A stretch of 64,000 bases of DNA from Bacteroidaceae bacterium (lineage in GTDB: Bacteria > Bacteroidota > Bacteroidia > Bacteroidales > Bacteroidaceae). Numbering within the stretch: position 1 is the stretch's first letter; every line of letters begins with the position of its first letter. The stretch is taken from the NCBI GenBank assembly GCA_017483605.1, contig JAFUWG010000041.1, positions 62,001 through 126,000 on the forward strand, given 5' to 3'. Of the stretch, positions 8,831 to 16,573 are shown piece after piece. The notes below the pieces were generated by a model. That model did not search any database. It was not told the DNA's origin and saw only the letters and a program-made list of their open reading frames with translations. The position numbers were made by a program, and so were the translations under genes.

Positions 8831-9086
8831 CAATAAAACTATTTTTCTTGCAAAAAAGTTTCGTATAAACCCATAAAAAGTGCTTTCTTGTTTTCTTTTT
8901 CTCTACTTTTATAGGTTTTTAGCATACAATTTTTCTATAAAAACAGGTTTAGATTTTCCGTTGAAATGGATAAAACTATAAAAATAGGACAAAAGAAAAA
9001 TAGAAACCAATAAACCTATAATGTATATAAACTTGTAAATAAATAAAAATAGTTTTATTGGTACTATGAAAAATATAAAACTATAA
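8831..9086. repeat. A/T-rich ATAAAACTAT repeats, candidate parS/centromere
   Basis: The region upstream of parA repeats variants of (A/C)ATAAAACTATAAA and its complement: 8831 (CAATAAAACTAT), 8907 (TTTTATAGGTTTTTAG), 8933 (TTCTATAAAAACAGG), 8970 (ATAAAACTATAAAAATAGG), 9010 (ATAAACCTATA), 9046 (AAAATAGTTTTATTGG) and 9075 (ATAAAACTATAAA). Orientation alternates. The same motif lies on the far side of parA at 7885-7994. This is what an array of binding sites for the small partition protein would look like. The gap 8778-9386 holds these repeats, a hairpin element (9243-9330) and no convincing gene. Confidence 0.5.
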
Positions 9087-9242
9087 AGCAAGGATGCAAT
9101 GAAGGATGTGGGGAACAGAATGAGGTGGTGGCAGACTAAAGGTGAGAGACGCACAAAAAGGGTAGGGATGGCAGACTTGATGTCGCTATGGCAATTGACT
9201 TTTACAGCATTGCCTTGCGACCGTGTGTTCGAAAAGCAACTA

Positions 9243-9330
9243 GTCGTTACCTCGATGCGTATCAATTCATGTACGGGTGTTGTAATATTACAAATCCTCG
9301 ACACGAATTGATACGCATCGAGGGAACGAC
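9243..9330 (-). repeat. Long hairpin element, copy A
   Basis: Imperfect palindrome: the left arm GTCGTTACCTCGATGCG plus TATCAATT pairs with the right arm (9306-9330) with one mismatch over 25 bp. The 38-nt centre contains TTGTAATATTACAA. Two more copies are at 14298-14371 and 38043-38118. The asymmetric centre of this copy is inverted relative to the other two. It lies between the acetyltransferase 3' end and parA. Confidence 0.85.
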
Positions 9331-9341
9331 GAGGGTAGGGC

Positions 9342-9386
9342 TTACTTCAAGTTCTTGGTGAAGAATTCGGCCAAGGAGTCCCATGC
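9342..9386 (-). pseudogene. Short 3' gene remnant
   Basis: Directly after the acetyltransferase stop the same frame continues as AWDSLAEFFTKNLK and a stop at 9342. This reads like the C-terminus of a lost enzyme, for example an alpha/beta-hydrolase type. The unusual last codons of the acetyltransferase (MTTLNLT) could be the start of the same lost gene. Only 14 codons remain, so the identity is open. Confidence 0.25.
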
Positions 9387-9968
9387 TTATGTCAAATTCA
9401 AGGTTGTCATGTTCTCATTGTTTTGTTTGATAACTCGGCAGGGATTTCCTACGGCAACACAGTCTTCGGGAATGTCTTTCGTCACGACCGACCCTGCTCC
9501 GATGTTGCTTCGTGCTCCGATGGTCACGCCTGGCAAAACAATCACCCCGCCACCGAGCCAACAGTCATCGCCGATGGTGATGGGCTTGGTCGATTCAATG
9601 GGTTTGCGTCGCTCTATGTGGTCGTGGGGATGATTGGGCGTGTAGAACTGGCAGTTGGGGCCAATCTGACAATGTCGTCCGATACGAATCCGGCCTCCGT
9701 CGAGCATTGTGCAATTATAGTTCACGAACGTTCCTTCACCGATGCTGATGCCATGCCCGTGGTCGCAATGGAAGGGTGGACACACACAGGCGGTCTTGTC
9801 CATGTCGGGAATCAACTCCTGCATCGTGGCACGGTAGTCATCATCCTCGATGGTCATGGTCTGCAACTTGGCACAAAGCCGCTGGGCATGTAGGATGCTC
9901 CGTGTGACTTCTGAATCGGCAAAACTATACAGTTCCCCACTTCTCATCTTTTCAAATTCTGTCTTCAT
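9387..9968 (-). CDS. Maltose/galactoside O-acetyltransferase family protein
   Basis: Left-handed beta-helix (hexapeptide-repeat) acetyltransferase, 193 aa, that would transfer acetyl from acetyl-CoA to a sugar hydroxyl. N-terminal Mac domain: MRSGELYSFADSEV (about 8-21). Hexapeptide coils run from about residue 73 (ISIGEGTFVNYNCTMLDGG) to IGARSNIGAGSVVTKDIPED. The catalytic His lies in FYTPNHPHDH, and the closing AVGNPCRVIK is classic for the family. The normal protein ends at about VIKQ; the extra NNENMTTLNLT probably reflects a junction with a deleted downstream gene. Cytoplasmic. Actual acceptor unknown. Monocistronic, 89 bp after the next leftward gene. Confidence 0.9.
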   Translation of the reverse strand: MKTEFEKMRSGELYSFADSEVTRSILHAQRLCAKLQTMTIEDDDYRATMQELIPDMDKTACVCPPFHCDHGHGISIGEGTFVNYNCTMLDGGRIRIGRHCQIGPNCQFYTPNHPHDHIERRKPIESTKPITIGDDCWLGGGVIVLPGVTIGARSNIGAGSVVTKDIPEDCVAVGNPCRVIKQNNENMTTLNLT

Positions 9969-10057
9969 CTTACTCTGTTTGTTTCTTCACTCTTGCAGGG
10001 ATTTCCGGCAACAAGTGTACGAGGGTGGTAAGTCTTTTTCCTTCACCTTTCTTTCGG

Positions 10058-10795
10058 CTAAATCCCTTCGTCTGGCTGCTGACCGTCGTGGGCTTTCCAC
10101 ATGCATTCGGTGATCTTCATGTCGGTAAAGACAGCCGTGAAGGATGATTCTTCGGGGGAACAAGCGTAGATGCCGAAACTGATTTCGTCTGCACCGGCAT
10201 ACATGTGGCAGATTCGCATCTGGCTAAAGTTCTCGCCATCGGTGGAGCACTCTATGCAATAATCGTCCTCTCGACGGGAGAAGCGATACCACATCGTCTT
10301 CACGTCGGCGGGAATGGCTGTCGTTGCCCAGTCGGAATAGCCCTTGTTGGTGGCTACGCTGCCGAGGTGCTGAAACTTGTCGTTCTCGTATTCCACAGAG
10401 CCTTTCAGCCAGTTCTCGCTGTCCAGATACATCACGATGCCGCACTGGTCGAACCGCTGATGGCTCTGTGTGAAGTCAGTCTTCACCACAAAACTGAAGA
10501 ACTTTTCGCGAGTTTTCATCTGGAGGACGGGTGCATTGTCGTTCTGGAAGTGATAGTACGTTCGCTGCCACAGGTCAGTATGCGGTGCGGTCGTGATGCG
10601 GATGGTGTCATCCTTCACTTCATAGCCGCCAGGCTCCCTTGTCCATTGCAGGTTGCTCAAATCGATGTGGCCATTATCAGCGAGAGCCACTTTCACATTG
10701 TCTATCAATTCCATCTCCGATTCTTTCTTGCCTTGCTGCACACAAGCGGTGAGCATGAAGCAGACGCTGAGTAAGGTGAACAAATTCTTTGACAT
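10058..10795 (-). CDS. DUF1349-like lipoprotein
   Basis: 245 aa. MSKNLFTLLSVCFMLTACVQQ is a lipoprotein signal peptide with the lipobox Cys at about 18. The rest is a concanavalin-like beta-sandwich with many Trp (NLQWTREPGG, DLWQRTYYHFQND, DSENWLKGSVEYEND, MWYRFSRREDDYCIECSTDG) as in DUF1349 proteins, often annotated as regulation of enolase protein 1 and related to laminarinase-like lectin folds. The ATG at 10795 was chosen because the longer frame upstream is a shadow of the neighbouring genes. Likely an envelope-anchored glycan-binding protein; function unknown. Confidence 0.8.
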   Translation of the reverse strand: MSKNLFTLLSVCFMLTACVQQGKKESEMELIDNVKVALADNGHIDLSNLQWTREPGGYEVKDDTIRITTAPHTDLWQRTYYHFQNDNAPVLQMKTREKFFSFVVKTDFTQSHQRFDQCGIVMYLDSENWLKGSVEYENDKFQHLGSVATNKGYSDWATTAIPADVKTMWYRFSRREDDYCIECSTDGENFSQMRICHMYAGADEISFGIYACSPEESSFTAVFTDMKITECMWKAHDGQQPDEGI

Positions 10796-10853
10796 AAGCA
10801 GTCTCCATTTTTCGTTGAACAGCCGAGTGAACGGGCGTTTTTTTATCACGTCG

Positions 10854-11186
10854 TCACTTGGCAATGCTCTGTTGCTTGTTGCGATAGATGCGGACAAAGT
10901 AGAAGCAGAGGCCGAGGGCGACGAGGACAACGGCTGAAGTCCAGAGTAGGGTAGTGTTGCCGTTGGTGGCATTGCCTGCAGAATCGCCCAAGAAGTGGAA
11001 GGCCGATTGCAGCGTGTCTGCGACGGTGTCTTGCGGACAGGCGAGGCTGTCAGGAGTCGTGATGGACACCGTGTCGATGTCTTTGGGATTGTCGGGGGCA
11101 ATAATGGGACGGCGGTAGTTGTCCATGTCGTGTGGATTGACTGGAAGAATGTCCAGCACAGGAGTGATAATGTCTAAAAGTTGCAT
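10854..11186 (-). CDS. Hypothetical single-pass membrane protein
   Basis: 110 aa. The N-terminal 80 residues are soluble and Pro/Asp-rich (NPHDMDNYRRPIIAPDNPKD); one hydrophobic segment TLLWTSAVVLVALGLCFYFV at about 79-98 is followed by the basic tail RIYRNKQQSIAK, so the N-terminus is probably outside and the tail inside. No family recognised. It is 12 bp downstream of a four-helix membrane protein and may be co-transcribed with it and the MFS gene. Confidence 0.5.
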   Translation of the reverse strand: MQLLDIITPVLDILPVNPHDMDNYRRPIIAPDNPKDIDTVSITTPDSLACPQDTVADTLQSAFHFLGDSAGNATNGNTTLLWTSAVVLVALGLCFYFVRIYRNKQQSIAK

Positions 11187-11198
11187 AAGATAAAAGTA

Positions 11199-11552
11199 TT
11201 AAAAGTGAATAAACATGTTGCGTATCAATAAAAATAGGAGTTGCACAAGGCAGCCGATGAGGAAACTGATGGCATTGCACAGGAAACTGTACACCAACGC
11301 CTTGCGGAAGTCGCGAATCAGCCAGTAATATCCCATCGCCTCGACAGCCACCACCAACGTCTCACCTACGGCGATGCCTATAGGGCTGATGCCATAGTGG
11401 ATGGCGTAAAGGTTCAACGGCACGTTCGTCAGCACATTGATGAGAACCGACGCCCACAGCACCCTTCGTTGTCGCTCACCCAGCATGAGCAGCACGCCCC
11501 ATTCGATGAGGATGGTCGGTATCAGAGCAATCAACAGTCGGGTCAGCAGCAT
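11199..11552 (-). CDS. Small polytopic membrane protein
   Basis: 117 aa with about four hydrophobic segments: LLIALIPTILIEWGVLLMLG, VLINVLTNVPLNLYAI, GIAVGETLVVAVEAMGYYW and FLCNAISFLIGCLVQLLFLL. The Arg-rich GERQRRVL loop is probably cytoplasmic. It lies 13 bp downstream of the MFS transporter and in the same direction. No family or function recognised. Confidence 0.6.
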   Translation of the reverse strand: MLLTRLLIALIPTILIEWGVLLMLGERQRRVLWASVLINVLTNVPLNLYAIHYGISPIGIAVGETLVVAVEAMGYYWLIRDFRKALVYSFLCNAISFLIGCLVQLLFLLIRNMFIHF

Positions 11553-11565
11553 CCGTCACCTTCTT

Positions 11566-12558
11566 TCAGCACATCGTGAGCAGATAGCCCGGAATCAGAG
11601 CCGCCGCCAAGAGTCCGAACGCCAAACCTTCTCGACCTCTCAACACGGTGTTGGCAAGATAGAGCGTCATCGGCATCGTGCAGTTCATCGCAAAGATGCC
11701 CAACAGCACCGCAGTCCATCCCGTCTCTCGCAGGAAAAGGCAAGCCAATGCCACCACCAACACACCACCCAGTGCCTTCCACAACCCCAGCCGGCGGGCC
11801 ACCCATCCACCTGCCATCTTTCCCAGCATGGCAGCACCCCCCAACACCAGGATGATGCCGCGGCTCTTCGTGATGTCCGATGCAAACGACTCACCTACAA
11901 ACGAACGCAATCCCACGAATGTCATCAGCACTACCATCGACAAAACGATGCCGAACACAGTGGTCGGAAGGAGGCGTTCGATGCCCACATTCCATGTCTG
12001 CACTCCGCTTTCCTCCATGAAGGATGCCTGAGAAGTCTTTCCGCTCCTTTCGTCCAGCATCACATAGACGACGGCAAGCAGCCAGAGTGCCAGCACGAAG
12101 CCGTGCAACAGCCCCCACGAACAGAACATCATGCCCACAGCCAGCCCCATCGCACCGGTCGAGACGAACACGCCCAACGCACGGATGTCATTGCCCGTCC
12201 TTACCGCCGTCTGTCGTCCGCCCCATGCGTGAAACAGCGAGTTGCCGATGCCCAGCAGCGTCGCCACCACAGCCTGCGTCATGCTCCATGCCCCCAGGCT
12301 TTCTATCGCTCTTGCCATTGCCGCCAACAGCACCGCGAGGGTGAGCAGCGTGCCCGACGCCAGCAACATCCAGTGGGGACGCTTCATGTGGTCGGCCGCC
12401 AAGCCTGTCAGTGGCTGCGTGAGGAACGCCAAGACGTTGTAGGTGAGGAAGATGCCGAGAATCTGGGACGCGTGGGCAAATGGCATCATCAGATACATGC
12501 AGCACAGGCACAGCCCGTCCACCAGAAAGTGCATCAGCGCACTCACTCCCGTCGCCAC
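11566..12558 (-). CDS. MFS transporter, GTG start
   Basis: 330 aa, about 10 hydrophobic segments, with the MFS loop GLAADHMKRPHWM after the second helix and GKMAGGWVARRLG in the second half. Short for an MFS protein (usual length near 400); the first helix is incomplete. The only initiation codon consistent with the frame is GTG at 12558-12556, because an in-frame stop lies just upstream inside degenerate octamer repeats. Either the gene uses GTG or its 5' end has been replaced by the repeats. Substrate unknown. Divergent from the alanine symporter. Confidence 0.7.
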   Translation of the reverse strand: MATGVSALMHFLVDGLCLCCMYLMMPFAHASQILGIFLTYNVLAFLTQPLTGLAADHMKRPHWMLLASGTLLTLAVLLAAMARAIESLGAWSMTQAVVATLLGIGNSLFHAWGGRQTAVRTGNDIRALGVFVSTGAMGLAVGMMFCSWGLLHGFVLALWLLAVVYVMLDERSGKTSQASFMEESGVQTWNVGIERLLPTTVFGIVLSMVVLMTFVGLRSFVGESFASDITKSRGIILVLGGAAMLGKMAGGWVARRLGLWKALGGVLVVALACLFLRETGWTAVLLGIFAMNCTMPMTLYLANTVLRGREGLAFGLLAAALIPGYLLTMC

Positions 12559-12571
12559 GAGGTGAGCGTTA

Positions 12572-12646
12572 GGTTTTGGAGTTTTTAAGTTCGTGAGTTT
12601 TTAGGTTTTTAAGTTTTTGAGTTCGTAAGTTCGTGAGTTTCTAATT
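12572..12646. repeat. Degenerate octamer tandem repeats
   Basis: On the minus strand successive 7-8-mers vary around AAAAACTC, ACGAACTT and AAAAACTT for about 75 bp (for example ACGAACTT ACGAACTC AAAAACTT AAAAACCT AAAAACTC ACGAACTT). The block touches the 5' end of the MFS gene. Confidence 0.75.
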
Positions 12647-12723
12647 TGATGGGCAAAAGTACACAAAAATCTTCAAATAGGCGAGATTTTTCAGAAAAAG
12701 TTCGTTTTTCGTTCGTTTTATCG

Positions 12724-12731
12724 TAACTTTG
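12724..12731 (+). promoter_or_regulatory. -7 box of the alanine symporter gene
   Basis: TAACTTTG, a perfect TAnnTTTG, 26 bp before the ATG at 12757. The -33 region has TTCG variants instead of TTTG. Confidence 0.55.
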
Positions 12732-12756
12732 TCGTCAAAAATCCTAAGCGTGGCTT

Positions 12757-14184
12757 ATGAATGAAGTGATCAGTCAATTGAACGATGTTCTGTGGGGCTA
12801 TGTGCTCGTCGGGGTGCTGGTGGTGTGTGGCTTGTGGTTCACATGGAAGACTCGTGGCGTGCAGTTTCGCATGGTGGGAGAGATGATACGCCTGTTAGGC
12901 GACAGCGGAAAGGGTGGGGGAGACTCCCGAGGCGATGCGGCAGAGCAGGGTAGGGGAGTCAAGCACATCTCGTCTTTTCAGGCATTTGCCGTGTCGGTGG
13001 CAACCCGCGTGGGCACAGGCAATCTGGCAGGTGTTGCCACGGCCATCGCTGTGGGCGGTCCTGGGGCTGTGTTCTGGATGTGGGTCATCGCCCTCATCGG
13101 TTCCGCCACCGCCTTTGTAGAGTCCACCCTGGGTCAACTCTTCAAGCAGCGGCATCAAGATTCGTTCATTGGCGGCCCCGCCTACTATATTCGCAAGGGG
13201 CTTCATTGCCGCTGGATGTCCATCCTTTTTGCGGTGCTCCTGACGGTCACATTCGGACTTTCCTACAATTCCATCCAGAGCAACACCATCTGCAGTGCCA
13301 TGCACGAAGCCTTTGGCTGGTCGCCCCTGTGGGTGGGACTGGCCCTCACAGGCATGTCGCTCGTCATTGTTTTCGGCGGCATCCATCGCATTGCTCGCGT
13401 CAGTTCTGTGTTGGTACCCCTCATGGCGGTGGGTTACTTTGTGCTGACGGTGGTGATCATCGTGATGAACCTGCCGCTCATCCCCCACGTGCTGAAGGTG
13501 ATTCTCACCAATGCTTTCGGTGTCGGTCAGGTGGTTGGCGGTGGATTAGGAGCCACGATGATGACAGGCGTGAAACGGGGACTTTTCAGCAACGAGGCGG
13601 GGGAGGGTAGTGCCCCTAATGTTGCCGCAACAGCCACCGTGTCGCATCCCGTCAAGCAGGGGCTCATCCAGGCGTTGGGCGTCTTCACCGACACGCTGCT
13701 TGTTTGTTCCTGCACCGCCTTTGTCATTCTCATCAGCGGACTTTACACCTCGCCCGAACTCAATGGCATCGCACTCACTCAGGCAGCCTTGCAGACCGAA
13801 GTGGGCTCTTCGGGCCCCATCTTCATTGCCTTTGCCATCTTCTTGTTCGCCTTCTCCAGCATCATTGGCAACTACTACTATGGCGAGGCAAACATCCGTT
13901 TCATGACGAAAAGCCGAACGGTCATGACGGTCTATCGGCTCTTCTCGGGTGGCGTGGTGGTCATGTTCGGCGCCCTTGCCACGCTCGACCTCGTGTGGAG
14001 TCTCGGCGACCTCTGCATGGCGCTCATCACGGCTTGCAACCTCGTCGCCATCGTCTGCCTTGGCAAATATGCTTTCCGTCTGCTCGATGACTACCGCCAC
14101 CAGCAACGCCAAGGCATCAAAGACCCCGTCTTCCATCGCCGCCAGTTGGCAGAGATAGAAAGCGACATCGATTGCTGGGAATAA
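12757..14184 (+). CDS. Alanine/glycine:cation symporter (AGCS family)
   Basis: 475 aa inner-membrane sodium-coupled symporter for alanine or glycine. Family hallmarks: the helix-2 region FQAFAVSVATRVGTGNLAGV, GGPGAVFWMWV, the GGPAYYI signature at about 141, and GLFSNEAGEGSAPNVAATA at about 280 which is diagnostic for AlsT/AGCS. About 10-11 transmembrane segments are seen. A loop at about 48-66 (GDSGKGGGDSRGDAAEQGRG) is longer and more Gly-rich than usual. Monocistronic; followed by a hairpin element and a second promoter region. Confidence 0.95.
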   Translation: MNEVISQLNDVLWGYVLVGVLVVCGLWFTWKTRGVQFRMVGEMIRLLGDSGKGGGDSRGDAAEQGRGVKHISSFQAFAVSVATRVGTGNLAGVATAIAVGGPGAVFWMWVIALIGSATAFVESTLGQLFKQRHQDSFIGGPAYYIRKGLHCRWMSILFAVLLTVTFGLSYNSIQSNTICSAMHEAFGWSPLWVGLALTGMSLVIVFGGIHRIARVSSVLVPLMAVGYFVLTVVIIVMNLPLIPHVLKVILTNAFGVGQVVGGGLGATMMTGVKRGLFSNEAGEGSAPNVAATATVSHPVKQGLIQALGVFTDTLLVCSCTAFVILISGLYTSPELNGIALTQAALQTEVGSSGPIFIAFAIFLFAFSSIIGNYYYGEANIRFMTKSRTVMTVYRLFSGGVVVMFGALATLDLVWSLGDLCMALITACNLVAIVCLGKYAFRLLDDYRHQQRQGIKDPVFHRRQLAEIESDIDCWE

Positions 14185-14297
14185 AAGAGGCAAAAAAGCG
14201 TTAAGGTCCAAAAGCATCCATCATGCACCCTACCCCCCCAGAGCGATGACAGAAGACAACCCCATCAAGCCTCTTGATTTTCCCCCCCTACGCAACA

Positions 14298-14371
14298 CCT
14301 CGTCTCGTATCAATTCGTGTCGAGGTATTGTAATATTACAACACCCGTGCATGAATTGATACGAGACGAGG
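14298..14371 (+). repeat. Long hairpin element, copy B
   Basis: Arms CCTCGTCTCGTATCAATT and its exact complement enclose a 38-nt centre with TGTAATATTACA. The arms differ from copies A and C in four bases (TCTC for ATGC) and both arms changed together, so the pairing is conserved. Located downstream of the alanine symporter gene. Confidence 0.88.
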
Positions 14372-14400
14372 GAACGACGAAGGAGACATCCTGAAATCCT

Positions 14401-14432
14401 CGTCAGGGGTCTCGTCAGAACGTGACGTTTTT
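14401..14432 (+). terminator. Weak terminator-like hairpin
   Basis: CGTCA (14401-14405) pairs with TGACG (14423-14427), followed by a T run. It occupies the position that is a strong terminator in the homologous cassette near metF. Confidence 0.35.
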
Positions 14433-14451
14433 GGTTTCTTCTGCCAGAAAT

Positions 14452-14482
14452 TTTGTTAGGTCGAATATTATGTGTACCTTTG
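14452..14482 (+). promoter_or_regulatory. Promoter in repeated cassette
   Basis: TTTG at 14452-14455, a 19-bp spacer, then TACCTTTG at 14475-14482. The surrounding bases (TCGAATATTATGTGTA) are shared with the metF promoter at 37933-37963, so a promoter-bearing stretch is duplicated. No gene follows directly; the next start is 14623, which has its own promoter. Confidence 0.65.
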
Positions 14483-14567
14483 TGGCGTGTAAGTGGCGGG
14501 GCGAGGTGTGTGCGGAAGAGAAAAGTAAATAATCCAAGGTAATTATATACAAATTTACACCAAAACA

Positions 14568-14599
14568 TTTGTTTTCATATAATATTCTTCGTATATTTG
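14568..14599 (+). promoter_or_regulatory. Promoter of the IS1595-type transposase
   Basis: TTTG at 14568-14571, 20-bp spacer, TATATTTG at 14592-14599, 23 bp before the ATG. Perfect match to the Bacteroidota consensus. Confidence 0.7.
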
Positions 14600-14622
14600 T
14601 ACCGAAATAAGGCAAATACAAT

Positions 14623-15258
14623 ATGGTTACAAAGAACCTTGACTCAATTCTTGACTTGTTTAAGGCTTTTCCGGATGAGCAGTCCTGCATTGACCATCTG
14701 GAAAAGTTAAGATGGGAAGGTTTCGTTGTAAGTCCATTTGACCCCTCATCAAAAGTTTACAAGTGCAAGGAAAATCGCTATCGTTGCAAAAATACAGGGA
14801 AGTATTTTAATGTTAAGACAAACACACTTTTTGATAATACAAAGATAGAGTTGAGAAAGTGGTTTGCTGCAATTTGGCTTGTAACGGCTCATAAGAAGGG
14901 TTTTTCCTCTCTGCAATTAAGCCGTGACATTGATGTGACACAAAAAACAGCATGGTTTATGTTGCAGCGTATTCGTAATTGCTTTGGAATAGAGAACAAT
15001 AACGGGCTTACAAACACAGTCGAAATGGATGAAACCAATATGGGTGGAAAGAACAAGAATCGGTACCAAGAAAATAGGGTTGAACATTCCCGAGGTCGCA
15101 GCGTTAAAGATAAAACGCCCGTATTCGGCATAGCCGGAACGTGGAGGGGTTTTGGACGCAGTGGTTGTAAAAGATGCAAGTAACACAACTTTAACAGCGG
15201 AAGCCATCAAGTATGCAAGGATGCATTGATCTATGCTGATGGAACGTGCAAGGTTTAA
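14623..15258 (+). pseudogene. IS1595-family transposase, frameshifted and truncated
   Basis: The intact frame 14623-15183 gives 186 aa with an N-terminal zinc-ribbon-like segment (YKCKENRYRCKNTGKYFNVK), a helical region (LSRDIDVTQKTAWFMLQRIR) and the first catalytic Asp in VEMDETNMGGKNKNR, as in IS1595/ISXO2-like transposases. Near 15145 the frame breaks: the expected continuation GGVLDAVVVKDASNTTLTAE is in another frame, and KDALIYADGTCKV in a third. The rest of the DDE domain, normally about 100 residues more, is missing. The element is therefore dead. Inverted terminal repeats were not found. It lies at the left edge of an A/T-richer island. Confidence 0.85.
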
Positions 15259-15308
15259 CTTACTGGTTACAAAATACAGACTTCGTTTAACTTACAAAGC
15301 ATTGATAT

Positions 15309-16466
15309 ATGGATAATAATATTGATAGACCTCAGGATTTTCTTTTCTACTCGTCGAAAGACGGAAAAATTAACGTACAAGTAATTGCTGATGGTATTAA
15401 CCAAACAATCTGGGCTACTCAGAAGGGTATAAGCGAGATATTTGGGACAACCCCGCAAAATATCACCATACACCTTAAAAACATCTATAAAGAGGGAGAA
15501 TTGCAGGAATCCGCAACTTGTAAAGAAGTCTTACAACTTCAAAAGGAAGGTTCACGTTTAGTAAATCGCAAAGTTAGCTATTATAACCTCGATGCCATTA
15601 TTGCTGTTGGTTATCGTGTAAACAGTTATAAAGCAACCCAGTTCCGCATTTGGGCTACTCGTATATTGAAAGAATATCTTATAAAAGGTTTTGCATTGGA
15701 CGATGATAGACTGAAACAAGGTAACAATCTGTTCGGAAAGGATTTCTTTAAGGAACTTATAGAACGAATACAGGAGATTAGGGCTTCTGAAAGATTGTTC
15801 TATGAGAAGATTACTGATATATTCAGAGATTGTAGCATAGACTACGATCCCAAATCCCCTGTGTCTCATGAATTTTATGCAGCCATGCAAAACAAATTCC
15901 ATTATGCTATACATTTGCATACGGCAGCAGAAATCTTATGTGAACGTGCCGATGCAACAAAGCCATATATGGGGCTGACAAGTTGGGGTAACCAAAAGAA
16001 AGGAGGTAAGATTTATAAATCTGATGTTACAAAAGCCAAAAATTATTTGTCGGAGCCAGAAATCAAAGCCTTGAATCGTCTTGTAAATATGTTTCTTGAC
16101 TATGCAGAACACCAAGCAGAGAAAGGAAAAGGAACCTATATGATGGCAGATTGGGCGAAACGCCTTGAAATGTTCCTGAATTTTAATGATTACCCTGTGC
16201 TGACAAATGCGGGAAGTGTTAGGGCTGATATTGCAAAGCGTTTTGCAGAAACGGAATATAACAAATTCCGAGTTATCCAGGACAAAGAATACAAGTCGGA
16301 CTTCAACAGACTAATTGAAGCAAGTCAAAATGGATTGCCGTCCGAAACTCAACCGATGAATCAGGAACCTCAATCTTCATTCGACCAGTCACTTAAACAG
16401 GCTTTAGATTTTAACCCGCGAAAGGACAAAGAAGATGTTGACGAAGATGAGGCAACGAAACAATAA
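15309..16466 (+). CDS. RhuM-family protein
   Basis: 385 aa. The N-terminal half matches the virulence-RhuM family (named from a Salmonella pathogenicity island but widespread in Bacteroidota): FYSSKDGKINVQVIADGINQ, TIWATQKGISEIFGTTPQNI (a helix-turn-helix-like segment), NIYKEGELQESATCKE, and YYNLDAIIAVGYRVNS followed by ATQFRIWATRILKEYLIKGF, the BRO/KilA-N-like core. The C-terminal half is helical and charged. Cytoplasmic, function unknown; members are often found in mobile regions beside restriction or toxin genes. It follows the broken transposase by 50 bp in the same A/T-rich DNA, which suggests acquisition. Confidence 0.85.
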   Translation: MDNNIDRPQDFLFYSSKDGKINVQVIADGINQTIWATQKGISEIFGTTPQNITIHLKNIYKEGELQESATCKEVLQLQKEGSRLVNRKVSYYNLDAIIAVGYRVNSYKATQFRIWATRILKEYLIKGFALDDDRLKQGNNLFGKDFFKELIERIQEIRASERLFYEKITDIFRDCSIDYDPKSPVSHEFYAAMQNKFHYAIHLHTAAEILCERADATKPYMGLTSWGNQKKGGKIYKSDVTKAKNYLSEPEIKALNRLVNMFLDYAEHQAEKGKGTYMMADWAKRLEMFLNFNDYPVLTNAGSVRADIAKRFAETEYNKFRVIQDKEYKSDFNRLIEASQNGLPSETQPMNQEPQSSFDQSLKQALDFNPRKDKEDVDEDEATKQ

Positions 16467-16573
16467 GTAATACTCGTGCGTCAACCGAGACCTTGTATAT
16501 TATGTAAGTGTTTCTGTTGATACAAAGTATGTGTAAAATTGCATATAATACCTAATCTAATTTTAAACGTACA

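Noticed and set aside
9099-9311. A 70-codon plus-strand frame near hairpin copy A
   Set aside because: Its last part is the hairpin arm; no start signal and no similarity.
11437-12588. A 383-codon plus-strand frame in the MFS region
   Set aside because: Gln/His/Arg-rich shadow of the MFS and small membrane genes on the other strand.
14298-14371. Hairpin elements as rho-independent terminators only
   Set aside because: No T run follows the arms and the centre is conserved between copies, which a terminator does not require; a separate terminator lies next to copy C.
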